DNA of 54,687 nucleotides from Serratia sp. M24T3 (GTDB lineage: Bacteria > Pseudomonadota > Gammaproteobacteria > Enterobacterales > Enterobacteriaceae). The position numbers were made by a program, and so were the translations under genes. This document shows positions 16,881 through 27,657 of this stretch, piece by piece. The stretch covers positions 1-54,687 of the forward strand of contig NZ_AJHJ01000030.1 in NCBI RefSeq assembly GCF_000257645.1, written 5' to 3'. Position 1 is the stretch's first letter; each line of letters opens with the position of its first letter. The notes below the pieces were generated by a model. That model worked only from the letters and a program-made list of their open reading frames with translations, made no database searches and was not told the DNA's origin.

Positions 16881-19577
16881 TCATATTTTGTCGAACGGAT
16901 TGAGCACCTCGGTCAATCTTCGCTGAATTTCCCTGCGGGTTTGCTTGTCCAGCGCACGACGATCGCTGTTGGCTAAAATAAACAAATCCTCTACGCGCTC
17001 GCCGATGGTCGAGATCCTTGCGCCGTGCAGTGAAAGACCCAAATCTGAGAATACTTCCCCCACGCGTGCCAACAAGCCCGGTTGGTCCAGCGCGATTAGC
17101 TCCATGTAGGTTTTGCGATCAGTATGCGTTGGCAGGAAACTGACTTCGGTCGGCACGCTGAAATTGCGCAGCTTGGGCGACGGACGACGGGCACGAGGCG
17201 GCTGGTAGGCCTGAAGCATTGCCTGTTCCAGCGCGAAACGAGTAGTTTCGTGGCGGTCTTGCGTCAGCGGATTGCCGTCCGGTTCGAGCACGATAAAGGT
17301 GTCCATTGCCATGCCGTCGCGGTTGGTAAAGATCTGTGCGTCGTGGATGCTCAGATTTCGCCTGTCCAGTTCCCCCGCCACGGCAGCAAAAAGATAAGGT
17401 TTGTCCGGGCTCCAGATAAAGATCTCGGTTCCGCCGCGCGTCGCCTGATGACTCACCAGCACCAGTGGTTTGGTGGAGTCGTGATCGAGCAAGTGGCGGG
17501 CGTGCCAGGCCAGCTGATTTGGCGTGTGACGCAGGAAGTAATCGGAACGGCAGCGGCTCCAGATATGATGCAACGCCTCTTCGTCGATATTGTCCATACG
17601 CAGCAGCGCCAAGGCCTGCAATCGATGATGGCGCACCCGCTCGCGCAGGTCCGGAGTATGTTGCGTGCCGCGACGAAGCTGTTTTTCAGTGGCGAAATAC
17701 AGTTCGCGTATCAGGCTCTGCTTCCAGCTGTTCCACAGCGTTTCATTGGTCGCGCAGATATCTGCCACCGTCAGGCACACCAGGTAGCGCAGGCGGTTTT
17801 CAGTCTTCATCTCGGCTGCGAACTGCTGGATTTCAGTAGGATCCTGAATATCGCGACGTTGAGCGGTGACAGACATGAGTAAGTGACAGCGCACCAGCCA
17901 CGAAACCAGCTGACTGTCTACGGAACTCAGCCCGTGGAGCTCGGCGAACTCTTGTGCATCGTGTGCGCCCAGCACTGAGTGATCGCCGCCACGGCCTTTG
18001 GCAATGTCATGGAACAGCGCCGCCATCAGTAAAAGTTCTGGCTGCGGCAGGCGCGGGAACAGGTCGACACACAGTGGATGGCGCGGACGAGTATTTTCAT
18101 CGGCGAAACTTTCCAGCTTTTGCAGCACGCGAACGGTATGTTCATCGACAGTGTAGGCGTGGAACAAGTCGAACTGCATCTGGCCGACAATCAGGCCCCA
18201 CTGCGGCATGTAGGCCCATAGCACGCTGTGGCGATGCATAGGCACCAGCGCTCGTGAAACGGCTCCCGGATGACGCAAAATAGCCATAAAAATTTCACGC
18301 GCTTCGGGGATCATGCACAGCGGCGTTTGCAAATGACGACGGGTGCGGCGCAGCAGGCGCACGGTGGTCGAATAAATGCCTTTGATTTCGCGATGGCGGA
18401 CCATCAGGTAAAACATGCTGATAATCGCCTGCGGCTCGCGGTCAAACAGTGTTTCGTCGCGAACGTCGATAAGGTCGCCGCGCAGCTGGAAGTTGTGGTC
18501 CAGCGGGCGCGGTTTTTCATTTGGCCCGATAGCCAAAATCGCCTCATCAAACAGTTGCAGCAGCATCTGATTCAGCTCGCCGACGCGGCGGGTCATGCGG
18601 TAGAAGTCTTTCATCATCCGCTCGACCGGCTCATTGCCTTCACCCTGATATTGCAAAAGTTGAGCAACGTTGAGCTGACGATCAAACAGCAGGCGGTTAT
18701 CGTAGCGGTTGAGGATCAGATGCAGCGCAAAACGGATACGCCACAGGAAACTCTGACATTCGTTTATTTCATTGCGCTCGGCCTTGGTCAGGAAGCCGAA
18801 ACTGACCATTTCGTCCAGCGACGTGGCACCAAAGTGGCGACGCGCAACCCATAACAGGGTGTGGATATCCCGCAGGCCGCCGGGGCTGCTTTTTATATCC
18901 GGCTCGAGGTTATAGCTGGTGCCGTGGTAGCGCTGATGGCGTTCATTCTGCTCGGCGATTTTCGCCCGGAAGAAGGTTGGAGAGGGCCAAAAACCGTCGC
19001 TGAAGATGTGCTTTTGCATATTCAAAAACAGAGCGACATCGCCGCAAATCAGGCGCGATTCAATCAGGTTGGTAGCAACGGTAAGGTCTGCCAGGCCTTC
19101 CAGCAAACATTCTTCCAACGTGCGCACGCTGTGGCCGACTTCAAGCTTGAGGTCCCAAAGCAGGGTAATCAGTTCACCAATGCGCTGCGCCTGATCTTCG
19201 TTAAGACGTTTCTGGCTGAGGACCAGCACGTCAATGTCTGAAAGCGGATGCAGCTCACCGCGACCGTAGCCGCCAACGGCCACCATCGCAGTTTCAGGAA
19301 TTTTATCAAAACCATAGAAGATCCATAGTCGTTGCAGCATCTGATCGATATACAGCGCCCGAGCGGCAACCAGCTCCTCGACGCGTTGCCCGCAGTTAAA
19401 CGCCTCGGCCAGCCAAAGCTGGAATTCATCCATGTGCTGTTTCAGCGATTGGCGATCCAGCTCGTTATCTTTATATGTTGAGGGCGAAGCGGGTTTGTCA
19501 GGGAATGCGCGGGTAATCTCGACCGGCAGGGGCAAGGCTAGATGGATAAGATTTTTAGACAGAAATGAATCAGACAT
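16881..19577 (-). CDS. glnD: Bifunctional uridylyltransferase/uridylyl-removing enzyme GlnD
   Basis: GlnD senses glutamine and adds or removes UMP on the PII proteins GlnB/GlnK, controlling nitrogen assimilation. From the ATG at 19577 (MSDSFLSK) the protein is 898 aa, close to E. coli (890). A further upstream in-frame start at 19619 is not supported by similarity. Domains in order are: a nucleotidyltransferase with [19 protein letters not shown] (residues ~85-105); the GlnE-like helical region; an HD domain with [12 protein letters not shown]; and two ACT domains near the C-terminus ([38 protein letters not shown]). It lies between map and dapD on the same strand, as in E. coli. Confidence 0.96.
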   Translation of the reverse strand: MSDSFLSKNLIHLALPLPVEITRAFPDKPASPSTYKDNELDRQSLKQHMDEFQLWLAEAFNCGQRVEELVAARALYIDQMLQRLWIFYGFDKIPETAMVAVGGYGRGELHPLSDIDVLVLSQKRLNEDQAQRIGELITLLWDLKLEVGHSVRTLEECLLEGLADLTVATNLIESRLICGDVALFLNMQKHIFSDGFWPSPTFFRAKIAEQNERHQRYHGTSYNLEPDIKSSPGGLRDIHTLLWVARRHFGATSLDEMVSFGFLTKAERNEINECQSFLWRIRFALHLILNRYDNRLLFDRQLNVAQLLQYQGEGNEPVERMMKDFYRMTRRVGELNQMLLQLFDEAILAIGPNEKPRPLDHNFQLRGDLIDVRDETLFDREPQAIISMFYLMVRHREIKGIYSTTVRLLRRTRRHLQTPLCMIPEAREIFMAILRHPGAVSRALVPMHRHSVLWAYMPQWGLIVGQMQFDLFHAYTVDEHTVRVLQKLESFADENTRPRHPLCVDLFPRLPQPELLLMAALFHDIAKGRGGDHSVLGAHDAQEFAELHGLSSVDSQLVSWLVRCHLLMSVTAQRRDIQDPTEIQQFAAEMKTENRLRYLVCLTVADICATNETLWNSWKQSLIRELYFATEKQLRRGTQHTPDLRERVRHHRLQALALLRMDNIDEEALHHIWSRCRSDYFLRHTPNQLAWHARHLLDHDSTKPLVLVSHQATRGGTEIFIWSPDKPYLFAAVAGELDRRNLSIHDAQIFTNRDGMAMDTFIVLEPDGNPLTQDRHETTRFALEQAMLQAYQPPRARRPSPKLRNFSVPTEVSFLPTHTDRKTYMELIALDQPGLLARVGEVFSDLGLSLHGARISTIGERVEDLFILANSDRRALDKQTRREIQRRLTEVLNPFDKI

Positions 19578-19624
19578 AAGTGCGTAGCCCTGCATTGATG
19601 TAAATAGACGACAAGACACTATGA

Positions 19625-19652
19625 TAAAAAAGCCGACTTTTGCGCCGGCTTC
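19625..19652 (-). terminator. map Rho-independent terminator
   Basis: On the minus strand the stem agccgg(c)...(t)cggct with a gcaaaag loop is followed by six U, 17 nt after the map stop codon. It separates map from glnD. Confidence 0.85.
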
Positions 19653-19668
19653 GAAATTTTTTCAAGAC

Positions 19669-20475
19669 TTAGTTTGCTGCTGTAGTCTCGTGAACCAAAA
19701 TGTTTGGCAGCGTTTCATCTTTACGCAGGGTCATGATTTCACAGCCGTTCTCAGTGACAACCAGAGTGTGCTCGTACTGTGCCGACAGGCTGCGGTCTTG
19801 CGTCTTCACCGTCCAGCCGTCTTTCATGGTGCGGATACGGAAACCACCGACGTTTACCATCGGCTCGATGGTGAAAGCCATGCCAGCCTGCAGCACCACG
19901 CCACCGTCATCGCCATCATAGTGCAAGACCTGTGGTTCTTCATGGAAGCCTTCGCCGATGCCGTGTCCGCAGTAATCGCGAACCACAGAGAACTTCTCGG
20001 CTTCAACGAACTGCTGAATTGCTTTGCCCAGCGTACGCAGTCGGATACCCGGTCTGACCATTTTCAGCGCCAGATACAAGCTTTCTTGCGTTACACGGCA
20101 AAGGCGCGCGCCCAGAATGGTTGGCTTGCCGACGATAAACATGGTTGAGGTATCACCATGAAAACCGTCTTTGATGACCGTGACGTCAATGTTGACGATA
20201 TCACCGTCTTTGAGCAGACGTTCGTCGCTTGGAATACCGTGACATACCACTTCATTGATCGAGATACACACTGACTTCGGAAAGCCGTGGTAACCCAGGC
20301 AGGCAGGTATGGCCTGCTGATTCACAGTGATATGCTCGTGACAGATGCGGTCAAGTTCAGCCGTGCTGACGCCGGGTTTAATGTGCGGTTCGACGATCTC
20401 CAGCACTTCGGCAGCCAGGCGGCCAGCGACGCGCATTTTTTCGATGTCTTGAGGTGTTTTGATTGAAATTGCCAT
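19669..20475 (-). CDS. map: Methionine aminopeptidase, type I
   Basis: Map removes the initiator methionine from nascent proteins and is essential in E. coli. The 268-aa protein (E. coli 264) has the pita-bread fold metal-site sequence. Visible landmarks are the first metal Asp in NIDVTVIKDGFHGDTS, the catalytic HGIGEGFHEEP, and the C-terminal FTIEPMVNVGG and SAQYEHTLVVTENG segments with the last two glutamate ligands. It is divergent from rpsB, the E. coli arrangement. Confidence 0.97.
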   Translation of the reverse strand: MAISIKTPQDIEKMRVAGRLAAEVLEIVEPHIKPGVSTAELDRICHEHITVNQQAIPACLGYHGFPKSVCISINEVVCHGIPSDERLLKDGDIVNIDVTVIKDGFHGDTSTMFIVGKPTILGARLCRVTQESLYLALKMVRPGIRLRTLGKAIQQFVEAEKFSVVRDYCGHGIGEGFHEEPQVLHYDGDDGGVVLQAGMAFTIEPMVNVGGFRIRTMKDGWTVKTQDRSLSAQYEHTLVVTENGCEIMTLRKDETLPNILVHETTAAN

Positions 20476-20634
20476 GAATGAATCCTGCGGGTGTCATGTT
20501 TTTGACGACCTTTGCTAAAACAGCCTTTCTTTATGCCTGCCGGTCGACAATAATATTAGATGGGCTCATGGTATCAGCCCTGTTCTGAGCTGCCAAATTA
20601 TCATTCTTCCGCCGCGCTTTTGTTTAAGTTTAGT

Positions 20635-20663
20635 TGGTTTCTGGTCCGAATTTATGGTATAAA
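20635..20663 (+). promoter_or_regulatory. rpsB-tsf promoter with GC-rich discriminator
   Basis: TATAAA at 20658-20663 is followed by the GCGCGCC discriminator typical of stringently controlled ribosomal promoters. A weak -35 (tggttt, 20635-20640) lies 17 nt upstream. The stretch ggtataaagcgcgccgg matches the E. coli rpsB promoter as I recall it. The rest of the 432-bp map-rpsB gap holds the map promoter region and the rpsB leader and no gene. Confidence 0.65.
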
Positions 20664-20775
20664 GCGCGCCGGCAATCACTGTATTGTCTTTGCAGAAAGA
20701 CTCAGGTCTTGTTGCAGCAGGCAAAAAGTGGATGAGCCAAATACTCACTCATTTGTGTACTTATTCGTTTAATAA

Positions 20776-21633
<858 letters not shown>

Positions 21634-21648
21634 TAAGGACGGCTCCGA

Positions 21649-21774
21649 TATACCCAATAGATTTCAAGGTGCAGGAAGGCGGCAACTGAACGAATCCCCC
21701 GGAATTTACATCAGTAAATGACTGGGGTGAGCGAGGGCAGCCAACGCACATGCAGATTGAAAGATGATGGGTAT
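21649..21774. repeat. ERIC-type element inserted between rpsB and tsf
   Basis: This ~126-bp element is bounded by tataccca and gggtat(a)-type inverted ends. Inside it has caaggtgcaggaaggcggcaa, gaatccccc, then the ERIC hallmark gtaaatgactggggtgagcg at about 21715-21734. It ends with gccaacgcacatgcagattgaa. It is the reverse-orientation relative of the units at 7416. It starts 15 nt after the rpsB stop codon and lies within the ribosomal operon. Confidence 0.85.
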
Positions 21775-21811
21775 GCAGCCCTTATTAACCAGGTATTGAA
21801 TATGTTGGTTA

Positions 21812-21840
21812 GGGGGCCTTAATTGGCCCCCTTTGCTTAT
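21812..21840 (+). terminator. Attenuator hairpin between rpsB and tsf
   Basis: gggggcc (21812-21818) and ggccccc (21825-21831) form a perfect stem with loop ttaatt, followed by tttgctt. The U-run is broken, so partial termination between rpsB and tsf is likely. This would lower tsf expression relative to the full transcript. Confidence 0.75.
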
Positions 21841-21905
21841 CTTAAATGCGAGAAATATCCTACTGCAAAACGACTTTTTGCACTGGGATAATCGAGGAAA
21901 CTACA

Positions 21906-22757
21906 ATGGCTGATATTACCGCTGCCCTGGTAAAAGAACTGCGCGAACGTACTGGCGCTGGCATGATGGACTGCAAAAAAGCTTTGGTTGAAGCTAACGG
22001 CGACATCGAGCTGTCTATCGAAAACATGCGTAAATCTGGCGCGATCAAAGCTGCTAAGAAAGCAGGCAACGTAGCTGCTGACGGCGTGATCAAAACCAAA
22101 ATCGAAGGCAACTACGGTCTGATCCTTGAAGTTAACTGCCAGACCGACTTCGTTGCTAAAGATGGTGGTTTCCAGGCTTTCGCTGAAAAAGTGCTGGATG
22201 CTGCTTTCGCTGGCAAAATCACTGACGTTGAAGTACTGAAAGCACAGTTCGAAGAAGAGCGCGTTGCTTTGGTTGCCAAAATCGGTGAGAACATCAACAT
22301 TCGCCGTATCGCTTCTCTGGAAGGCGACGTTCTGGGTAGCTACCTGCACGGTGCTCGCATCGGTGTTCTGGTTTCTGCTACTGGTGCCGATGAAGAGCTG
22401 GTTAAGCAAATCGCTATGCACGTTGCTGCAAGCAAGCCAGAATTCGTTAAGCCAGAAGACGTTTCTGCAGAAGTTGTAGAAAAAGAGTACCAGGTTCAGC
22501 TGGACATCGCACTGCAGTCTGGCAAGCCTAAAGAAATCGCAGAGAAAATGGTTGAAGGCCGCATGAAGAAATTCACCGGCGAAGTTTCTCTGACTGGTCA
22601 GCCTTTCGTTATCGAACCAAGCAAAACTGTTGCTCAGGTTCTGAAAGAGCACAACGCTGACGTTGTTAACTTCATCCGCTTTGAAGTGGGCGAAGGCATC
22701 CAGAAAGCCGAGACTGATTTTGCTGCAGAAGTTGCTGCAATGAGCAAACAGTCTTAA
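21906..22757 (+). CDS. tsf: Elongation factor Ts
   Basis: EF-Ts is the guanine nucleotide exchange factor for EF-Tu. The ATG at 21906 follows gaggaaactaca and gives [20 protein letters not shown]. The 283-aa length equals E. coli EF-Ts. The UBA-like N-terminal domain with [12 protein letters not shown] and the core TDFVAKD motif (residues ~80-86) are evident. Codon use is that of a highly expressed gene. Confidence 0.98.
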   Translation: MADITAALVKELRERTGAGMMDCKKALVEANGDIELSIENMRKSGAIKAAKKAGNVAADGVIKTKIEGNYGLILEVNCQTDFVAKDGGFQAFAEKVLDAAFAGKITDVEVLKAQFEEERVALVAKIGENINIRRIASLEGDVLGSYLHGARIGVLVSATGADEELVKQIAMHVAASKPEFVKPEDVSAEVVEKEYQVQLDIALQSGKPKEIAEKMVEGRMKKFTGEVSLTGQPFVIEPSKTVAQVLKEHNADVVNFIRFEVGEGIQKAETDFAAEVAAMSKQS

Positions 22758-22778
22758 TGCTGGATTGATGCAAAAAAT

Positions 22779-22808
22779 GGAACCGCTGCAATTGGCGGTT
22801 CCGTTTTA
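22779..22808 (+). terminator. tsf terminator
   Basis: ggaaccgc (22779-22786) pairs with gcggttcc (22795-22802) and is followed by gtttta. It ends the rpsB-tsf operon before pyrH. Confidence 0.8.
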
Positions 22809-22947
22809 TCCAGCCTTGAAATATCCAGGGGTTCAACCCTTTAGCAGTTATGTCAGACTGTAGTTTTTGTCTGATAACATCACAGGATTTGTGATGCAAA
22901 AAAAACGACCATCCCATTACGACACATTGCTTCTTAGGACAGACACC

Positions 22948-23679
22948 ATGGCTACCAATGCGAAACCCGTTTATCAGCGTATCCTGCTAAAACTCAGTGG
23001 CGAAGCCCTGCAAGGCAGTGAAGGTTTTGGTATCGATGCGAGCGTTTTGGATCGCATGGCACAGGAAGTTAAAGAACTGGTTGAGCTGGGCATCCAGGTG
23101 GGTGTCGTGATTGGCGGCGGGAACCTGTTCCGTGGTGCCGGTCTTGCTCAGGCAGGAATGAACCGCGTGGTGGGCGATCACATGGGAATGCTGGCCACAG
23201 TTATGAATGGTCTGGCAATGCGTGATGCACTGCACCGTGCCTATGTGAATGCGCGCCTGATGTCGGCAATTCCGCTTAACGGTGTTTGCGACAATTACAG
23301 CTGGGCCGAAGCAATCAGCCTGCTGCGTAATAACCGTGTCGTGATTTTTGCAGCCGGTACTGGCAACCCATTCTTTACTACCGATTCTGCGGCCTGTTTG
23401 CGCGGGATTGAAATTGAAGCCGACGTGGTTCTGAAAGCGACTAAAGTTGACGGTGTGTTCTCTGCCGATCCGGTTAAACACCCAGACGCGACCATGTTCG
23501 ACCACCTGACTTATACTGACGTGCTGGATAAAGAATTGAAAGTCATGGACCTTGCCGCCTTTACGCTGGCTCGTGACCATAATCTGCCAATTCGTGTTTT
23601 CAACATGAACAAACCAGGCGCACTGCGCCGCGTGGTTATGGGCGAAAACGAAGGTACGCTGATTTCCAAAGGCGAATAA
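22948..23679 (+). CDS. pyrH: UMP kinase
   Basis: PyrH phosphorylates UMP to UDP with ATP. The bacterial enzyme is hexameric, activated by GTP and inhibited by UTP. The ATG at 22948 gives [20 protein letters not shown], as in E. coli; an upstream start at 22867 is in the untranslated region. The 243-aa amino-acid-kinase-family protein shows [20 protein letters not shown] and the [17 protein letters not shown] loop. Confidence 0.97.
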   Translation: MATNAKPVYQRILLKLSGEALQGSEGFGIDASVLDRMAQEVKELVELGIQVGVVIGGGNLFRGAGLAQAGMNRVVGDHMGMLATVMNGLAMRDALHRAYVNARLMSAIPLNGVCDNYSWAEAISLLRNNRVVIFAAGTGNPFFTTDSAACLRGIEIEADVVLKATKVDGVFSADPVKHPDATMFDHLTYTDVLDKELKVMDLAAFTLARDHNLPIRVFNMNKPGALRRVVMGENEGTLISKGE

Positions 23680-23770
23680 CCTGCTGTTGTCCCAGACGAC
23701 CATTTTGAATATTCACGGACTATACTAAGACTATGGTCTGCCTAGTAATCTGTTTCCAAAGGTTCGCAAC

Positions 23771-24328
23771 GTGATAAATGACATCAGAAAAGATGCTGAA
23801 GTTCGCATGGGCAAATGCGTTGAAGCATTCGAAAACAACATCAGCAAAATCCGCACCGGCCGTGCACAGCCGAGCATCCTCGATGGTATTCAGGTTGATT
23901 ACTACGGTTCAAAAACTCCGCTGCGCCAGTTGGCCAACGTAGTCGTAGAAGATGCTCGTACTCTGGCAGTCACCGTGTTTGACCGCTCTATCAGCGCTGC
24001 TGTAGAAAAGGCCATCATGACTTCAGATTTGGGTCTGAACCCAATGTCTGCTGGCAGCACCATCCGCGTTCCATTGCCTCCGCTGACTGAAGAGCGTCGT
24101 AAAGATCTGATCAAGATCGTACGTGGCGAAGCAGAGCAGGGCCGTGTTTCAGTGCGTAACGTGCGCCGTGATGCCAACGACAAAGTGAAAGCTTTGTTGA
24201 AAGACAAAGAAATCAGTGAAGATGAAGATCGCCGTTCTCAAGACGATATTCAGAAAATGACTGATGTCTTCATCAAGTCAATCGACAAATCTCTGAGTGA
24301 TAAAGAAGCCGAATTGCTGGATTTCTAA
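23771..24328 (+). CDS. frr: Ribosome recycling factor
   Basis: RRF splits post-termination ribosomes together with EF-G. The 185-aa protein starts at GTG (23771), as E. coli frr does, and has the three-helix bundle domain with [19 protein letters not shown]. The conserved C-terminal [17 protein letters not shown] segment is present. It follows pyrH by 91 bp. Confidence 0.97.
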   Translation: MINDIRKDAEVRMGKCVEAFENNISKIRTGRAQPSILDGIQVDYYGSKTPLRQLANVVVEDARTLAVTVFDRSISAAVEKAIMTSDLGLNPMSAGSTIRVPLPPLTEERRKDLIKIVRGEAEQGRVSVRNVRRDANDKVKALLKDKEISEDEDRRSQDDIQKMTDVFIKSIDKSLSDKEAELLDF

Positions 24329-24349
24329 TCATTTTGCAGGCAGTTTACG

Positions 24350-24381
24350 AAGCGTCGCTTAAGCGGCGCTTAATTTTTTTT
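24350..24381 (+). terminator. frr terminator
   Basis: aagcgtcgc-ttaa-gcggcgctt is followed by aatttttttt. The hairpin lies 21 nt after the frr stop codon and separates the translation-factor genes from dxr. Confidence 0.85.
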
Positions 24382-24563
24382 AAATCGGCATTTCTCCTAA
24401 AACTCCCATACTTAATTGTAAATTAAGAATTTATCAATAAAATGGGCAGCATTCCTTCGTAGTGAACCACAGTATTTGGTGCTTAAATCTGATAGACAAG
24501 CGGCCCGATGAGTAACAGACTGTGTCACTTCCGATAATGACTATCGCTATACTGAGTACCTTC

Positions 24564-25760
24564 ATGAAGCAACTGACTATTCTTGGCTCCACGGGTTCTG
24601 TAGGCACCAGCACACTTTCGGTTGTGCGCTCTAATCCCGATGCCTTTAGTGTTCGTGCGCTGGTCGCCGGAAATAATGTTCAGGTAATGGCTGAGCAATG
24701 CCTCGAGTTTTCCCCGCAATATGCTTCGATGGGCGATGAGACGTCTGCAGCAGCACTGCGCCTTGTTCTGCAGGAGCAGGGGAGTAAAACCGAGGTTCTT
24801 TCCGGCGTTAACGCCGCCTGCGAACTTGCAGCGCTGGATGATGTCAGCCAGGTTATGTCGGCTATTGTTGGGGCAGCAGGACTCCTGCCAACGCTGGCGG
24901 CAGTAAAAGCCGGTAAACGCGTCTTGCTGGCAAATAAAGAATCCCTGGTGACTTGTGGTCGCATCTTTATGGATGCGGTACGTGAAAGCCAAAGTCAGCT
25001 ATTACCGATCGACAGCGAACACAATGCTATCTTCCAGAGCCTGCCCGAAAAGGTGCAGCAGCAGATGGGCTATGCCTCACTGGAAGAAAACGGTGTATCG
25101 CGCATTATTCTGACCGGCTCAGGTGGTCCTTTCCGTGAACTTCCATTGGCAGAGTTTGACGCCGTGACGCCGGAACGCGCCTGTGCACACCCTAACTGGT
25201 CAATGGGCCGTAAAATTTCCGTCGACTCTGCCACCATGATGAATAAGGGGCTGGAGTATATTGAAGCGCGCTGGCTGTTTAATGCTTCTGCGGAACAGAT
25301 GGAAGTGATCATTCATCCTCAGTCGATGATTCACTCGATGGTTCGTTACATTGATGGTAGCGTGCTGGCACAGCTGGGTTCCCCGGACATGCGCACGCCA
25401 ATCGCTCATGCGATGGCTTATCCTGCACGAGTTTCAGCAGGCGTCCAACCACTGGATTTCTGCAAGATGGGGGCGTTAACGTTCAGCGAGCCAGATTATG
25501 TTCGCTATCCGTGCCTGAAGTTGGCGATTGACGCGAGTCGAACTGGCCAGTCTGCCACTACGACGCTGAATGCCGCCAATGAAGTCTCGGTTGCGGCCTT
25601 TCTCGCAGGGCAGATTCGCTTCGGTGACATTGCCAGACTGAATCAGCAAGTATTGGAAAAACCATTGCCTGCAGAACCTACCTGCGTAGAAGAGGTTTTA
25701 GAGATAGACCGTTCTGCCAGAGACAGCGCATTCTTGTTATTAAAGACATTTACTCTGTAA
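24564..25760 (+). CDS. dxr: 1-deoxy-D-xylulose 5-phosphate reductoisomerase
   Basis: Dxr (IspC) converts DXP to 2-C-methyl-D-erythritol 4-phosphate with NADPH, the committed step of the MEP isoprenoid pathway. The ATG at 24564 gives [14 protein letters not shown] with the dinucleotide-binding motif at the extreme N-terminus; a start at 24522 would only add an unrelated leader. The 398-aa protein also has [12 protein letters not shown], the metal-site [12 protein letters not shown] and [13 protein letters not shown]. Its isoprenoid product feeds uppS downstream. Confidence 0.97.
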   Translation: MKQLTILGSTGSVGTSTLSVVRSNPDAFSVRALVAGNNVQVMAEQCLEFSPQYASMGDETSAAALRLVLQEQGSKTEVLSGVNAACELAALDDVSQVMSAIVGAAGLLPTLAAVKAGKRVLLANKESLVTCGRIFMDAVRESQSQLLPIDSEHNAIFQSLPEKVQQQMGYASLEENGVSRIILTGSGGPFRELPLAEFDAVTPERACAHPNWSMGRKISVDSATMMNKGLEYIEARWLFNASAEQMEVIIHPQSMIHSMVRYIDGSVLAQLGSPDMRTPIAHAMAYPARVSAGVQPLDFCKMGALTFSEPDYVRYPCLKLAIDASRTGQSATTTLNAANEVSVAAFLAGQIRFGDIARLNQQVLEKPLPAEPTCVEEVLEIDRSARDSAFLLLKTFTL

Positions 25761-25786
25761 AATTATGCGTCATTGGTTGAGGCTGT

Positions 25787-25815
25787 TTGTTCGAACAACG
25801 TTGAAATGATATAGT
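25787..25815 (+). promoter_or_regulatory. Candidate promoter upstream of uppS
   Basis: TTGTTC (25787-25792) and TATAGT (25810-25815) have an ideal 17-nt spacer. The site lies in the 241-bp dxr-uppS gap but upstream of the hairpin at 25891, so transcripts from it would have to pass that hairpin to reach uppS. Confidence 0.45.
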
Positions 25816-25890
25816 CTGCGCCTCCTGACTACGTATAATTGTGTTTCATGGCAATACATATTTATTTTTAGCACGTTGGTAGTCAGGTGA

Positions 25891-25921
25891 AGCCGTGCCT
25901 GTTGGGTTCACGGCTTTTTTA
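25891..25921 (+). terminator. Terminator/attenuator between dxr and uppS
   Basis: agccgtg (25891-25897) pairs with cacggct (25909-25915), followed by a run of T. It lies ~130 nt after the dxr stop and ~80 nt before uppS. Confidence 0.75.
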
Positions 25922-26001
25922 CGCGCACGCTCCATCATGCACGCGAATGCAGGGTTTCAGGTGACGTCGTTAATTCTAGCTGAAGGAAAAGAGTAGGGGT
26001 T

Positions 26002-26760
26002 ATGTCGCTCGAAAATCAACAAATGACTGATACAACTTGTCTGCTACCGCGCCATGTAGCCATCATTATGGATGGGAATGGCCGTTGGGCTAAACGCCAG
26101 GGAAAAATGCGAGTCTTTGGTCATAAAGCGGGAGTAAAGTCCGTACGTAAAGCGGTTAGCTTTGCTGCAAGCCATCATTTAGATGCGCTCACGCTTTATG
26201 CCTTCAGCAGTGAGAACTGGAATCGCCCAATTCAGGAAGTTTCTGCGTTGATGCAGCTTTTTATTCGCGCTTTGAACAGCGAAGTGAAAAGCCTGCATAA
26301 ACATAATGTTCGCTTGCGGGTGATTGGCGATGTCAGCCGCTTTAGCTCGCGTCTGCAGGACATGATCCGCAAGTCTGAAACGCTGACACAAAACAATGAT
26401 GGCCTGACTCTTAACATTGCCGCCAATTACGGTGGACGTTGGGATATCATTGAAGGCGTAAAGAAGCTGGCAGGTCAGGTTGAAGCTGGTACACTTCGGG
26501 CGGACCAAATCACGGAAGAGGCACTGGATGCTTCAGTTTGTATGAGTGAGTTGGCACCTGTTGACCTGGTGATCAGAACCGGTGGGGAACATCGTATCAG
26601 TAATTTCCTGCTTTGGCAGATAGCCTATGCGGAACTTTACTTTACTGACGTCCTCTGGCCTGATTTTGATGAAATTGTCTTTGAAGGTGCGCTGAATGCT
26701 TTTGCACAACGCGAGCGTCGCTTCGGGGGGACTACACCTATCGGCGCCGATGCGTCCTAG
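26002..26760 (+). CDS. uppS: Undecaprenyl diphosphate synthase
   Basis: UppS (IspU) condenses eight isopentenyl diphosphates with farnesyl diphosphate to make the C55 lipid carrier for peptidoglycan, LPS O-antigen and other glycans. The 252-aa protein has the signature [15 protein letters not shown] with the catalytic aspartate around residue 27, SSENWNRP, and the [15 protein letters not shown] block. A purine-rich ribosome-binding site precedes the ATG. cdsA follows within 9 nt. Confidence 0.97.
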   Translation: MSLENQQMTDTTCLLPRHVAIIMDGNGRWAKRQGKMRVFGHKAGVKSVRKAVSFAASHHLDALTLYAFSSENWNRPIQEVSALMQLFIRALNSEVKSLHKHNVRLRVIGDVSRFSSRLQDMIRKSETLTQNNDGLTLNIAANYGGRWDIIEGVKKLAGQVEAGTLRADQITEEALDASVCMSELAPVDLVIRTGGEHRISNFLLWQIAYAELYFTDVLWPDFDEIVFEGALNAFAQRERRFGGTTPIGADAS

Positions 26761-26769
26761 GGAGAACTT

Positions 26770-27618
26770 TTGCTGAAGTATCGCATTATTACAGCTTTGA
26801 TTTTGATTCCTCTGGTCATTGCTGCGCTATTTTTATTACCGCCTGTCGGTTTTACCGTCGTTACTATTGTCGTCAGTATGTTGGCTGCCTGGGAATGGGG
26901 ACAATTTGCCGGATACAAGTCACGAACTCAGCGTGTATGGTTGGCTATTCTTTGCGGGTTTGTATTAACTGCCATGATGTTGAGTCTTCCTGCCTATCAA
27001 CAGTCGGTTCACCTGCTGCAAATCAGCGGTTCACTGTGGCTGGGGTTGGCCTGGTGGATACTGGCGCTTGTGCTGGTTGTTTCATATCCCGGCTCTGCTG
27101 CGGCATGGCGGAATTCGCGTGCGCTTAAACTGATTTTCGGTTTATTGACCATTGTTCCCTTCTTCTGGGGCATGCTGTCGCTGCGCCTTTATGGCTATGC
27201 AGAAAATCATTACAGCGGTGCGTGGTGGTTGCTGTACGTGATGCTGTTAGTATGGGGTGCAGATTCCGGCGCTTACTTGTTTGGTAAGCTGTTTGGCAAA
27301 CACAAGCTGGCGCCTAAAGTATCACCGGGTAAAACCTGGGAAGGTCTGGTTGGGGGTCTGTTGACCTCTGCAGTGATATCCTGGCTGTTTGGGCGCTATG
27401 CGCCGTTGAACGTAGTTCCTGTAACCCTGTTGATTTGTTCTGTGATTGCCGCTTTAGCCTCTGTTCTTGGTGATTTAACCGAAAGCATGTTCAAGCGTGA
27501 AGCAGGGATTAAAGACAGTGGTAATTTAATACCTGGCCACGGCGGGATTATGGATCGTATTGACAGTTTAACTGCTGCGGTGCCGGTTTTTGCCTGTCTG
27601 ATGCTGTTGGTGTATTAA
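26770..27618 (+). CDS. cdsA: Phosphatidate cytidylyltransferase
   Basis: CdsA makes CDP-diacylglycerol from phosphatidic acid and CTP, the precursor of all phospholipids. The start is a TTG at 26770, preceded by agggag, and gives MLKYRIITALIL. This aligns with the 285-aa E. coli protein; no ATG is available near it. The 282-aa product is a polytopic inner-membrane protein with about 7-8 hydrophobic segments. It carries the family signature SVLGDLTESMFKREAGIKD followed by GHGGIMDRIDSL near the C-terminus. Confidence 0.96.
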   Translation: MLKYRIITALILIPLVIAALFLLPPVGFTVVTIVVSMLAAWEWGQFAGYKSRTQRVWLAILCGFVLTAMMLSLPAYQQSVHLLQISGSLWLGLAWWILALVLVVSYPGSAAAWRNSRALKLIFGLLTIVPFFWGMLSLRLYGYAENHYSGAWWLLYVMLLVWGADSGAYLFGKLFGKHKLAPKVSPGKTWEGLVGGLLTSAVISWLFGRYAPLNVVPVTLLICSVIAALASVLGDLTESMFKREAGIKDSGNLIPGHGGIMDRIDSLTAAVPVFACLMLLVY

Positions 27619-27657
27619 TCTTCTGCCAGCGGCAGTTTTTAAGGGAAAGTTAGGATT

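Noticed and set aside
17124-17882. Long plus-strand frame (252 codons) opposite glnD
   Set aside because: It is a shadow of glnD with no recognisable motifs; similar shadows at 18270-18854 and 18861-19241 were rejected for the same reason.
22987-23703. Long minus-strand frame (238 codons) opposite pyrH
   Set aside because: It is antisense to the conserved pyrH frame, has no family features and no plausible start context.
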